The position numbers and the translations under genes were made by a program. Source: Streptomyces sp. (lineage in GTDB: Bacteria > Actinomycetota > Actinomycetes > Streptomycetales > Streptomycetaceae). Taken from it: a DNA stretch of 64,000 nt. The notes beneath the pieces are model-generated. The model ran no database searches. It had not been told where the DNA came from and saw nothing but the letters and a program-made list of their open reading frames with translations. Positions 17,687 to 25,788 of the stretch are shown in pieces (the first letter of the stretch is position 1; every line of letters begins with the position of its first letter). The DNA lies in assembly GCF_019510245.1 (NCBI RefSeq), contig NZ_JAEKKT010000126.1, positions 1 to 64,000 of the forward strand, written 5' to 3'.

Positions 17687-18711
17687 TTGAAGTCCTCGGG
17701 AGGGCGGACGGATCTGCCGGTGGGGCGGTGACGGGCGATCGCTGCACTTCCGCGGCCTGCCCGGGGAGTGCCGCCGGGAGCACCCGGTTCGGTCTCGGCG
17801 GGTCGCCGCGGGGGTTCACGCCGGTCGGTGGGATCGAAGGAGCGGGTGGGGAAGACCGTTCCGCGTTGCATTCGGCCACCTCTGTGGTGTTGTGCGCTGC
17901 CGCGCTGCGCGGTGGGCGCTGTGGAAGGCCGGCAGTTTGCCAGGCCGGCCGGAGGCAAAGGGCGAGACGTGGGACCGGCGGCCTGACGCAGGGCAGGCGC
18001 GCCGCAGGATGCCCAGCCCGGGGAGGGCCAGGGCAAGAAGGGGTGAGGTAGGACGGCGCGGGGCCGGCCGCCGAAACGGCAGCTGGGAGGCCGCGCAGAG
18101 CCGACGCGAATGGCGGCACTCGGCAGGCGAGAATCTCGGTGTTGAACGGATTATGAACTCGGACAAAAGGGGGCGTCGGGCGATGCCTGTCTTCGCCGGG
18201 GTTCGCTGCGCTTCGAGAGACATCCTAGACAGCGCCTCGCCCCTCGTCTATAAGCTCAACAATAAGAGGTTCGAGCATTCAAGTAAACGACTGCCGGGGC
18301 CGCTTGGCCCCGAAAGCGTCAGGTTGAAGCGTTCCGTGGTACCACCGCGTTTGGTCGCCGCACTCTTGGGCGTGCCGCCGTTCCAACGGGTCACCACATC
18401 TGGCGAACAGATCGGATGGGGGGCAAATCGAATTAAATCAGGCCTTGGGTAAGTCAGTCCGACCGGACACTGCGTTGCCGTTGCAGGTTTTGCGGGCCCA
18501 GGTTCGGGCCATACCATCGCCATGGCTATTCCAAGACGTCCCCCAAATGCTTCGGGGATGCCAGGGCCGGTTTGCTACAGCTTTCACCGAAATCGGGATA
18601 GTTTGCGCCCCACACCACAGGCAGGCGTCGCGCTCCCGTAGACACAGAGCCGAAGACATCGAAGGACGCCAAGGATGCTGTGGACGCCGAGGGCCGTGGA
18701 GGGGAGCCGCT
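17687..18711. other. 1-kb non-coding gap between divergent operons
   Basis: I find no supportable gene. The region must contain the promoters of both operons. A stable hairpin, CGGGGCC-GCTT-GGCCCCG, lies at about 18295-18312. The stretch 18240-18300 is distinctly AT-richer than the neighbourhood. On the minus strand at about 18335-18352 there is 'GCGGTGGTACCACGG', which resembles the T-box riboswitch core, but I could not identify the specifier stem. I see no transcription regulator encoded here. Confidence 0.5.
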
Positions 18712-19614
18712 ATGCGCAGCCAGGAATTCGGAGCCGGCCTCATCGCGCAGAACCAGTCGTCGCTGGCGCCCTTCCGGCTCAGTCGTCCGACATCGGTCGA
18801 CGACGCTGTCGCACTCGTGGCAGCGGAACCGGAAACGGTCGTCGCGGCGGGGTGTACGGATCTGGTAGCACAACTGCGGGAGGGACGTGCGCCTCGGTCG
18901 ATGGTGCACCTGAGCCGAATACCCGAACTGCGGGAGATAACCCACCGCGGGGGCCGTCTCTCGCTCGGTCCGACCGCAACTCTGGACCAGACCGCGACCG
19001 CCCATGCTGTCGTCGATGCCGTTCCGGGGCTGGCCCGGGCCTGCGCACGGATTGCGACCGTGCGGGTGCGTCGCACGGCGACGGTGGGGGGGAACCTCCT
19101 CGCCCGCCGGTTCCGCTACGAGATGCCGGTGCTACTCAGCGCGCTGGACGCCGAATTGGAGTTCGCGGGGGGGCCGGGCACGACGATGGAAGAGCTGTGG
19201 CGCGAGGACGCCGGGGAAGGGCGGGCTTGCGGCGCTTGGGAACCCCAGGGGCTGCTCACCGGCGTTTCGGTCCGCACGGCCGGCCTCGTGTGGTTCGGCT
19301 ACGAACGATCAATGCGCCCGACAACCACGGTGGCACTGGCGGTGCGCCGCCGCTCCGACGGAGCGCTCACGGTGCGCGCCGTAGCCGGCTCCGAGTACCG
19401 CCGGCCGTACACGATGACCTGGCGGACCGGGGTGGCCGCCCTCGCCGAGGCCGAACCCGCGCAGATCGGCGGGGCGCTGGCCGCCCAACTGCCGGACCGG
19501 ATCGCCGACTACTGCGGCTCGGCACCATACCGCAGGCATCTGGTCGGCGTGCTGACCGCACGACTGCTCACGGCGGCCTCGGCCGCGACCACACCAGGAG
19601 TACAGGACACCTGA
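18712..19614 (+). CDS. FAD-binding (medium) subunit of a xanthine-dehydrogenase-family molybdenum hydroxylase
   Basis: A 300-residue CoxM/CutM-type subunit that passes electrons between the iron-sulfur subunit and the final acceptor. Motifs: 'RPTSVDDAVALVAAEPETVVAAGCTDLVAQLREG' (the FAD loop, usually AGGTDL) and 'VRRTATVGGNLLARR' (usually ATVGGNL). The C-terminal domain is shorter and less conserved. The ATG at 18712 follows GGAGGGGA with good spacing; further in-frame sequence upstream is not family-like. It starts the plus-strand operon; the next gene begins one base after its stop. Confidence 0.85.
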   Translation: MRSQEFGAGLIAQNQSSLAPFRLSRPTSVDDAVALVAAEPETVVAAGCTDLVAQLREGRAPRSMVHLSRIPELREITHRGGRLSLGPTATLDQTATAHAVVDAVPGLARACARIATVRVRRTATVGGNLLARRFRYEMPVLLSALDAELEFAGGPGTTMEELWREDAGEGRACGAWEPQGLLTGVSVRTAGLVWFGYERSMRPTTTVALAVRRRSDGALTVRAVAGSEYRRPYTMTWRTGVAALAEAEPAQIGGALAAQLPDRIADYCGSAPYRRHLVGVLTARLLTAASAATTPGVQDT

Positions 19615-19615
19615 G

Positions 19616-20131
19616 ATGAGCGAGCAACCTTCGGAAGGGACAACCGAGTCGGTCGTGGCATTCGGGCTCAACGGCGAAAAGCAACTCTGCACGGTTCCGA
19701 CGAGCAGAATGCTGCTGGACCTGCTGCGCGACACCTTCGGCTGCCAGGGAGTTCGCGGCTCGTGCGAACGGGGGGTCTGCGGTGCTTGCACGGTGCTCGT
19801 CGACGGAGTCCCCGTCGCGGCGTGTGCCACGTTCGCCTTCGCGGTCGACGGCGCGGACGTGGAGACAGTGGAAGGCCTCGCCTGCGACGACGGCACGCTG
19901 TCGCCACAGCAACGGGCCTTCGCCGAGTGCGGCGGCTACCAGTGCGGCTTCTGCACCTCGGGCATGCTGATGACCACCACGGCCCTCTTACGGCACGACC
20001 CATCGCCCGACCGGGCCACGATCCGTGAGTGGCTCAGCTCTAACACCTGCAGATGCACCGGCTACGAAATGATTGTCGAGTCGGTTGAGCGCGCCGCGCG
20101 TCTCCTCGCGGACGGCGGAGCACAGCGATGA
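19616..20131 (+). CDS. 2Fe-2S (small) subunit of the molybdenum hydroxylase
   Basis: A 171-residue CoxS/CutS-type protein with two iron-sulfur domains. The plant-ferredoxin-type cluster is given by 'GCQGVRGSCERGVCGACTVLVDG' and a following 'ACATF' Cys; the second, all-helical cluster by 'YQCGFCTSGML' and 'NTCRCTGYEMI'. All eight expected cysteines are present. The ATG is one base after the preceding stop, with AGGA upstream, and its stop overlaps the next ATG (ATGA), so the three subunits are translated together. Confidence 0.93.
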   Translation: MSEQPSEGTTESVVAFGLNGEKQLCTVPTSRMLLDLLRDTFGCQGVRGSCERGVCGACTVLVDGVPVAACATFAFAVDGADVETVEGLACDDGTLSPQQRAFAECGGYQCGFCTSGMLMTTTALLRHDPSPDRATIREWLSSNTCRCTGYEMIVESVERAARLLADGGAQR

Positions 20132-22518
20132 CCCCGACCTCGGACAGCCTCGCCGCCGACCCCACCGTGAGCCCCGCAGTCGATCCCGCCGCGCCGATGG
20201 CCGCCCTGCCCGCTCCGGCGCCGGGCCGCCGGGTGACCGGCCGGGACGGCACCCGCGCCGACGCACGGGCCAAGGTGACCGGTGCCGCCGTCTACGGCAC
20301 CGACATCCGCCGCCCTGGAATGCTGCACGCCAAGGTGCTGCGCAGCCCGCACCCGCACGCCCGGATCCGGGCAGTCGACACCGCCGCGGCCCGCCGGCTC
20401 AATGGCGTGACCGCTGTCCTCACCGGTGCCGGCGTGCGGCACCTCAAGCCCTACGGGACCCTGGTCAAGGACCAGCCCGTGGTGGCCGTCGACACCGTCC
20501 GCCATGTCGGCGACATCGTCGCCGCGGTCGCCGCGGTGGATGAGCGCACCGCGTTCGCCGCGTTGGACTTGATCCGAATCGACTACGAAATCCTGCCCGC
20601 GGTCCTCGACATGGAGGAAGCCCTCGCCCCCGACGCGCCGCAGATCTTCCCCGATCCCCCGCACGGCATCGTCCCGCGATACGGCCAGGGGGCCTCGGGA
20701 GCCCTGCGCACCGGCCCCAACGTCGCCTACGAGTTCCGCTACCGCACCGGGTCGGCCGCAGTCTGGGACGAGTGCGACCACGTCTTCACCGACACCTTCC
20801 GCTTCTCGCGGATGAACCACATGCACCTGGAGCCGTTCGTCACTGTGGCCGAGGCCACCGACGAGGAGATCGAGGTGTGGACGGCGACGCAGACGCCCTT
20901 CCCCCTGCGCCGGGAGCTCAGCTGGATCTTCGGCCTGCCGGAGAATCGCATACGGGTCCGGGTGCCGTTGCTGGGTGGCGGGTTCGGCGCGAAGAGCGGC
21001 CCGAAGGCCGATCCGATCGCGATCCGGCTGTCCCAACTCAGCGGCGGCCGGCCGGTGCGGTTCTGTATGACCACCGAGGAGGTCTTCCACACCCTCTCCC
21101 AGCACGCGGCCACCCTGGTGGTGACGTCCGGGGTGAAGGCCGACGGCACATTCGTGGCACGCCGCAGCAGCGTGCTACTCGACGGCGGTGCCTATACCGA
21201 GGCCAGCCCCGTGGTGTGCGAGAAGGCGGGCTACCGGATGCACGGCGCGTACCGCTGGCGGCACGTCGACTCGGTCTGCCGAGCGGTGATCACCAACACC
21301 GTCCCCGCCGGTGCCTTCCGTGGCTTCGGCGGCACCCAGGCGACGTGGGCCGGTGAGCGCCAGATCGACCTCATCGCCGAGCGGCTCGCCATCGATCCGA
21401 TCGAACTTCGGCGGCGCAACCTCGTACGCCGTGGCGAGGAGGTCGTCCCGGGTGAGCTCGCGATGGACTGCGACCTCGCCGAGGGGCTCCGGCTGGTCGC
21501 GGACGCTATCGGCTACGGCCGCGGGCGCCCGGCGGGCCGCGGCGTGGGGATCGGTATCGGCGTCAAGGACGGCGGAGGGCTCAACAAGCCCGCCCAGGCC
21601 AGGGTAAAGGTGTCCACCGACGGCGATGTCTTCCTGCACTGCGGACTCATCGAGATGGGTCAGGGCGGCCAGTCGGCGATGGCGCAGATCGTCGCCGAGG
21701 TCCTGCGATGCCCTCGGGAACGGATCACCTACGCCGGGATCGACACCGATCACACTCCCTTCGACCAGGGCACCAACGCCTCCTCGGGTATCACAGTGAC
21801 GGGCCGGGCCGTGCACCGCGCCGCAGACCGGCTGCGGCACGACGTCCTGAATTGGGCGGGCGAACAGCTCGGGCGTGACCCCCACGGCTTGGAACTCTCC
21901 GACTGGACCGTCGTGGACGACGACGGTGGCCGGCACCCCCTGCCCGCGATGATTATGTCGACCTTCGGGGGCCGGGGCTACGAGTTCACCGCCGACGGCT
22001 TCTACAAGGTCCGCAACTCCCACCTCGCGCCCCTTGGGGCTCCCTGCGTGTTCTGGGAGGTCGGGGTGGCCGGAGCGGAGGTCGAGGTCGATCCCGAGAC
22101 CGGCCGGGTCACCGTCCTGCGGCTGGTGGTCAGCGGCGACGCCGGCACGGTCATCAACGAGATCGGGTGCCGCGGCCAGGCCGAAGGGGCAGCGGTCTTC
22201 GGCCTCGCCCAGTCGCTGTTCGAGGAGTTGCGCTACGAGGACGGGAGGCCGTTGAACGCTGAACCGCTGCTGTACCGGGTACCGCTGGCCGAGGACGTTC
22301 CCCACGACTTCCGCTCCGTCATCCAGGAACAAGGTAACGGCGCGGGACCGTTCGGCGCGAAGGGCATGGGCGAGGGCTGCATCCTGCCCATCGCGCCGGC
22401 CATCGCCCAGGCGATCGCTGACGCCGTCGGCGCGCAGCTCACGCAACTGCCGATGACGCCCGAACGCGTCCACCGGGCGATCGACCGCGGGCGGGGCCGA
22501 CCCTCTGGGGGCGCCTGA
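20128..22518 (+). CDS. molybdopterin-binding (large) catalytic subunit of the molybdenum hydroxylase
   Basis: A 796-residue CoxL/XdhB-type subunit. It shows the aldehyde-oxidase N-domain ('RADARAKVTGAAVYGTDI', 'LRSPHPHARI'), the Mo-cofactor segments 'PLLGGGFGAKSG', 'NTVPAGAFRGFGGTQ', 'GLIEMGQGGQSAMAQI', and near the C-terminus 'GPFGAKGMGEGCILPIAPAIAQAI', where the Glu of GEG is the base found in all active members. Such enzymes hydroxylate carbon next to ring nitrogen in purines, pyrimidines and nicotinate, or oxidise aldehydes. It lacks the AYRCSFR-type active loop of CO dehydrogenase, so a heteroaromatic or aldehyde substrate is expected, plausibly the pyrimidine made by the divergent operon. 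Confidence 0.92.
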   Translation: MTPTSDSLAADPTVSPAVDPAAPMAALPAPAPGRRVTGRDGTRADARAKVTGAAVYGTDIRRPGMLHAKVLRSPHPHARIRAVDTAAARRLNGVTAVLTGAGVRHLKPYGTLVKDQPVVAVDTVRHVGDIVAAVAAVDERTAFAALDLIRIDYEILPAVLDMEEALAPDAPQIFPDPPHGIVPRYGQGASGALRTGPNVAYEFRYRTGSAAVWDECDHVFTDTFRFSRMNHMHLEPFVTVAEATDEEIEVWTATQTPFPLRRELSWIFGLPENRIRVRVPLLGGGFGAKSGPKADPIAIRLSQLSGGRPVRFCMTTEEVFHTLSQHAATLVVTSGVKADGTFVARRSSVLLDGGAYTEASPVVCEKAGYRMHGAYRWRHVDSVCRAVITNTVPAGAFRGFGGTQATWAGERQIDLIAERLAIDPIELRRRNLVRRGEEVVPGELAMDCDLAEGLRLVADAIGYGRGRPAGRGVGIGIGVKDGGGLNKPAQARVKVSTDGDVFLHCGLIEMGQGGQSAMAQIVAEVLRCPRERITYAGIDTDHTPFDQGTNASSGITVTGRAVHRAADRLRHDVLNWAGEQLGRDPHGLELSDWTVVDDDGGRHPLPAMIMSTFGGRGYEFTADGFYKVRNSHLAPLGAPCVFWEVGVAGAEVEVDPETGRVTVLRLVVSGDAGTVINEIGCRGQAEGAAVFGLAQSLFEELRYEDGRPLNAEPLLYRVPLAEDVPHDFRSVIQEQGNGAGPFGAKGMGEGCILPIAPAIAQAIADAVGAQLTQLPMTPERVHRAIDRGRGRPSGGA

Positions 22519-22583
22519 CGATGCGCGCCCGGCAGCGGGCTGCGAGCACGACCTGCCATGCCGACCCACTGAGCGAGGTTTCC

Positions 22584-23855
22584 GTGACGGACACAACGAA
22601 TTCCGGCCGTGGCGGCGGACGCGGGGGCGGGGCCATCGAGCCGGACCCCGTGGTGGACGCGGTGGTGGACACCGGAGTGGACTCGGTCGGGGGCGCCGTG
22701 GTGGACGCGTGGCGTTATCCGCTGTTCCCCGCCCTCGCCAGGCGGCGCTCACGCCGCTTCCCGGTGGGGGCCGCCAGCAACGGACTGTCCCCCTTCACCT
22801 CCACCGCACTGCCGCAGCCGCTCACGCACACCGAGGAGGCCTTGCTGGTGATGGCGGCAAACGGGGCGACCGGGCCCGTCCTGCCGGACGATCTGCTCGG
22901 CGGAACGCTGGACCACAGCATGGCCTTCCACGGGCGGACTTACCCCTCGGCGTGCGCGGTGCACGGCACCACGTTGCTGCTGACCAACGACGAAGGGGTC
23001 TTCGTGGCCGGCCCGGTGCCGCTGACGGACCAGCCACCGCAGGACGCCGCGGACGCCTACCTGCGATGCCGCACCAGAATCGCGGACAGCCGGCTCGACA
23101 TCCCGATGGACCCGCCGGCGACCGCGCGGTCCAACGCCTGGAGCGTGAACAAGCCCGGCACGACGCTGCTGATGCCGGTCACCGACGTGACGCACCAGTA
23201 CATCAACATGCTGCTGATGATGCTGGACGATCCCAACAGGATTTACGTCTACGACGATCTCAACGGCGGTGCGGAGCCGCTGGCCAAGTACGCGGGCAGA
23301 CTGGACCCCGCGCGCGGCCTTCCGCTGTCGGCGTTCGAGCTCAAGCTGGCCCAGAGCACCGCCGCCACGGAGCAGGCCCTCATGCTCGGCAACGCCTTTC
23401 TCGCCACTCAGGCGCTGGGCCTCGGCGGATGGCTGTTCACGCCGTCCGATCCCGTCGCGGTGCTCGCCACACTCGGCTTCGCCCCGGGACTGGCGCCGCA
23501 CGTCACCCCATGCCGTCCACCATACCGGCCGACGATGGCCGACGCCGTCCGGCGCGTAGTGGCCGACAAGCACCACAACTACGCCGTGGCCGACACGCCG
23601 CTGCGCCGCAACCTGGTCACCGGAGCCACCCGGGTCTCGGACTGGTGCGTGGACGCGGTCGTCGACCTGTGCACCTATGTATGGGAGACCTACGGGAGTT
23701 TCCCGGCGCGCATCCCACCGGTCCAGATGGTCAGCTGGTTCCAGGCACACCACCTCGACACCGCCTACTACGACAGGTACTACCGGCCCGGGACCTACCA
23801 CGACGGTATCCGCACGCACCACAGCCGATGGCACACCGGGCGTACCGCGAACTGA
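22584..23855 (+). CDS. nitroreductase-like protein of unknown function
   Basis: About 423 residues. I recall a scattered bacterial family with 'PLPLT..EEALLVMAANG.TG' near the N-terminus, 'ACAVHGTTLLLTNDEGVF', 'NAWSVNKPGTTLLMPVTDVT' and 'ALMLGNAFLATQALGLGGWLF', usually annotated hypothetical. The last block resembles the FMN-dependent nitroreductase helix (..LAAQALGLGS..), so a flavin fold is possible but not shown. The GTG at 22584 is preceded by GCGAGG; an ATG at 22521, three bases after the hydroxylase stop, is an alternative that adds 21 residues. The first ~40 residues are Gly/Asp/Val-rich low complexity. It completes the plus-strand operon. Confidence 0.65.
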   Translation: MTDTTNSGRGGGRGGGAIEPDPVVDAVVDTGVDSVGGAVVDAWRYPLFPALARRRSRRFPVGAASNGLSPFTSTALPQPLTHTEEALLVMAANGATGPVLPDDLLGGTLDHSMAFHGRTYPSACAVHGTTLLLTNDEGVFVAGPVPLTDQPPQDAADAYLRCRTRIADSRLDIPMDPPATARSNAWSVNKPGTTLLMPVTDVTHQYINMLLMMLDDPNRIYVYDDLNGGAEPLAKYAGRLDPARGLPLSAFELKLAQSTAATEQALMLGNAFLATQALGLGGWLFTPSDPVAVLATLGFAPGLAPHVTPCRPPYRPTMADAVRRVVADKHHNYAVADTPLRRNLVTGATRVSDWCVDAVVDLCTYVWETYGSFPARIPPVQMVSWFQAHHLDTAYYDRYYRPGTYHDGIRTHHSRWHTGRTAN

Positions 23856-24091
23856 CTCCCCGCCCAGAGGCCTGACGCGGACCGGGGACGGCTGTCGGCC
23901 GCCCGGCCCGCGGGCGGCCACGAGGGGGGCCATCGGCTCAGGACCCGCCGCGCAGGGCTCATACCCGCCTCCTGGCCGGGTGAGTGGATGGTGGCGCATG
24001 TGTCACCTCGCGCCGTGGGACGATGGCCGCCGTTTCCACGGTCCGCCGGGACGGACGGGATCGGACGTTCCGGCAACGGCGGGAGAGAGCG

Positions 24092-24250
24092 ATGAGTCGG
24101 TGGATCGAGCGGTGGGACCCGAGGACGAGGCTTCTGAAAGTGCTGGAACGAGCCTGCGAACAGGGCCGGCGTACCGCCCATGGAGACGACCCGCCAGGTG
24201 AAGAGATTTCCTCCGACCGGTTCACTTTGCGGGTTGACGTCGGGGCGTAG
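24092..24250 (+). pseudogene. possible N-terminal remnant of a NarK-type transporter
   Basis: A 52-codon frame begins MSRWIERWDPRTRLL with GGGAGAG before the ATG. NarK-type nitrate/nitrite transporters typically begin '..WIERWDPEDEAFW..', and here 'PEDEASESAG' appears in the +1 frame directly after 'RWDP', which would fit a frameshifted copy. Only about 25 residues support this and no membrane helices follow. It could equally be a random small frame. Confidence 0.3.
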
Positions 24251-24405
24251 GCGCTGGACTTGAGGCTATTTCGTCATGCTTGTCCAGGTCCGCGCCGCGG
24301 GCGCCCTCGAGGACGGCGGGGCGGACCTCCTCCGCCGCCGGTACGCGTGCGTGCGGTACGGCGAGCAGGCGGCGCGGCCGTCCGCGAGTTGGGCGGAGAC
24401 GTGGT

Positions 24406-24530
24406 GGGAGACGGCGGCAGCGCGGACCGGGTCGAAGCCGAGGGCGACGAGCATCAGCGATGCAGACCGCGACCGGGGCGCCGAAGCCGGCCAGCGCCTC
24501 CAGGAGAGCGCCGAAGCACGAGGCGACCAC
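24406..24530 (-). pseudogene. fragment of an L-lactate permease gene
   Basis: On the minus strand, 'FGALLEALAGFGAPVAVCIA' (24515-24450) continues in a shifted frame as 'MLVALGFDPVRAAAVS' (24454-24406). This is the well conserved pore segment of LldP/LutP-type lactate permeases ('SFLEGIAGFGTPVAI...LLVGLGFRPL'). The flanking parts of the ~550-residue protein are absent. A relic of a deletion next to the island border. Confidence 0.65.
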
Positions 24531-24615
24531 GAATGCGTGGATGCGCGGCGAGCAGGGGGAGACCCCTACGGGATCGCCACCAGATCCCTACGGGACGTCG
24601 GCGCCCGGTACTCCG

Positions 24616-24987
24616 TCAGTTGTCCGGTGACCGCAGGACCCGCAGATGGCCGCGCCGGGCGACCTCCATCGGGTCCGCGCCGCGACCGCCGCCCGCCTCG
24701 GCCGCCCGCTCCTGGGGGCGGGCCGCCTCGCGCACCGCGTTCGCAAGCGCTTCCAGGTCGTCCCCGCTCGGACGCGCGGGAGCGGAGCCGTCGAGGAGGC
24801 GGACCACCTCCCAGCCACGCGGGGCGGTGAGGCGCTCGGAGTGCTCGGCGCACAGGTCGTAGCAGTGGGGTTCGGCGTAGGTGGCGAGCGGGCCGAGGAC
24901 CGCGGTCGAGTCGGCGTAGACGTACGTCAGCGTCGCGACGGCGGGTCGGCCGCAGGCGGTTCGCGAACAGCGACGTACAGGGCTCAC
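24616..24987 (-). CDS. DUF3499 family protein
   Basis: A 123-residue conserved actinobacterial protein: 'SPVRRCSRTACGRPAVATLTYVYADSTAVLGPLA' at the start, then 'PHCYDLCAEHSERLTAPRGWEVVRL'. The four cysteines (two in CSRTACG, then HCYDLC) plus His suggest a zinc site, but the function is unknown. The GTG at 24987 matches the usual start; an upstream open extension is not family-like. From memory, this gene is close to manB in other Streptomyces, so the intervening 14 kb would be an insertion. Confidence 0.85.
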   Translation of the reverse strand: MSPVRRCSRTACGRPAVATLTYVYADSTAVLGPLATYAEPHCYDLCAEHSERLTAPRGWEVVRLLDGSAPARPSGDDLEALANAVREAARPQERAAEAGGGRGADPMEVARRGHLRVLRSPDN

Positions 24988-25315
24988 GACGTTGGACGGT
25001 ACCGCACTCTTGAGCGGGCCGCGACGACTCTCCCCCAGGTCACTCCACCGTGTCGTACTGTGAAACGCCCCACACCCCCCTCCCGACACGCCCTGCCGAC
25101 CTGCACGGAAGGGATCGTCCGGGGTCACGGCCGGCACCGCATCCGGTCACGAGTCGGTACAAACACCGTCAATTGCCTTGAGTTCGCCGGTCTCGTGGAG
25201 ATACGGAAACGAGCCCAACGTTGGCCGGAATGGTCATCCTGTGACACGCCGTCCCGGGCGGTGCCGGTGCGTGGAGCGGCGCGGCCGAAGCCGCGAGGAC
25301 TACGCTTCACCAGTG
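24988..25315. other. divergent promoter region
   Basis: 328 bp between the divergent DUF3499 and metallopeptidase genes. No gene, clear -10/-35 pair or repeat was identified with confidence. Confidence 0.4.
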
Positions 25316-25768
25316 ATGGACAACCGTGTACCGCCCCGTGCCGCCGGCCCCGGGCCCCGTCGACGCGATCGCCACGGTCGGGGCATGCGCGGGCCGATCG
25401 CACCACCCCAGGTGCCGCTGGCCGCGAGCCGCGCCGACGTGTTCGCGGACCTGGTGCAGGACTCCGTGGAGCGCCTGGAGCGGCGCTGGCCGCAGCTCGC
25501 CGACATCGATTTCCTGGTGCTCGAAGTGCCCCGGCTGCAGGACCGGCACGGTGAGAGCTGGGACGACGAGGCGGTGCCGCTGGGCGGGATCATCACCGCC
25601 CGCGAGGGACGCCGGGCGCGGGTGGTCGTCTACCGCCGGCCGGTGGAGATCCGCACCAAGGGGCGCGACGAGCGGGCCGCGCTGGTGCACGAGGTCGTCG
25701 TGGAGCAGGTCGCCGAGCTGCTCGGCCTCACCCCGGAGACGGTCGATCCCCGCTACGGCGAGGACTGA
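25316..25768 (+). CDS. zincin-like metallopeptidase family protein
   Basis: A 150-residue protein of the 'metallopeptidase family' (DUF1025-type) common in actinobacteria. After an Arg-rich N-terminus it reads 'SRADVFADLVQDSVERLERRWPQLADIDFLVLEVP', and the C-terminal 'ERAALVHEVVVEQVAELLGL' corresponds to the HExxxxEQ-type minimal zincin helix. Proteolytic activity has rarely been shown for this family. The ATG at 25316 (MDNRVPPRAAG) is directly preceded by an in-frame GTG; both are possible. Confidence 0.8.
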   Translation: MDNRVPPRAAGPGPRRRDRHGRGMRGPIAPPQVPLAASRADVFADLVQDSVERLERRWPQLADIDFLVLEVPRLQDRHGESWDDEAVPLGGIITAREGRRARVVVYRRPVEIRTKGRDERAALVHEVVVEQVAELLGLTPETVDPRYGED

Positions 25769-25788
25769 GCCCCGGCGACCCGCCCGCT

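Larger units (their letters stand above)
23856..24615. other. right border of the island: decayed sequence
   Basis: No intact gene is supported in these 760 bp. It contains a short open frame at 24092 that may be the start of a broken transporter and a lactate-permease fragment at 24406-24530 (both listed separately). The rest is GC-rich sequence without recognisable motifs. Together with the transposase remnants at 10830-11865 it brackets the island. Confidence 0.5.

Noticed and set aside
17687..18711. TPP riboswitch controlling the thiamin-like operon
   Set aside because: I looked for the CUGAGA and ACCUGAUCUGGAUAAU-type motifs on both strands and found none.
23960..24300. Small genes in the right border region
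   Set aside because: Open frames here are short, overlap in many phases and lack family resemblance, apart from the two transporter fragments reported.
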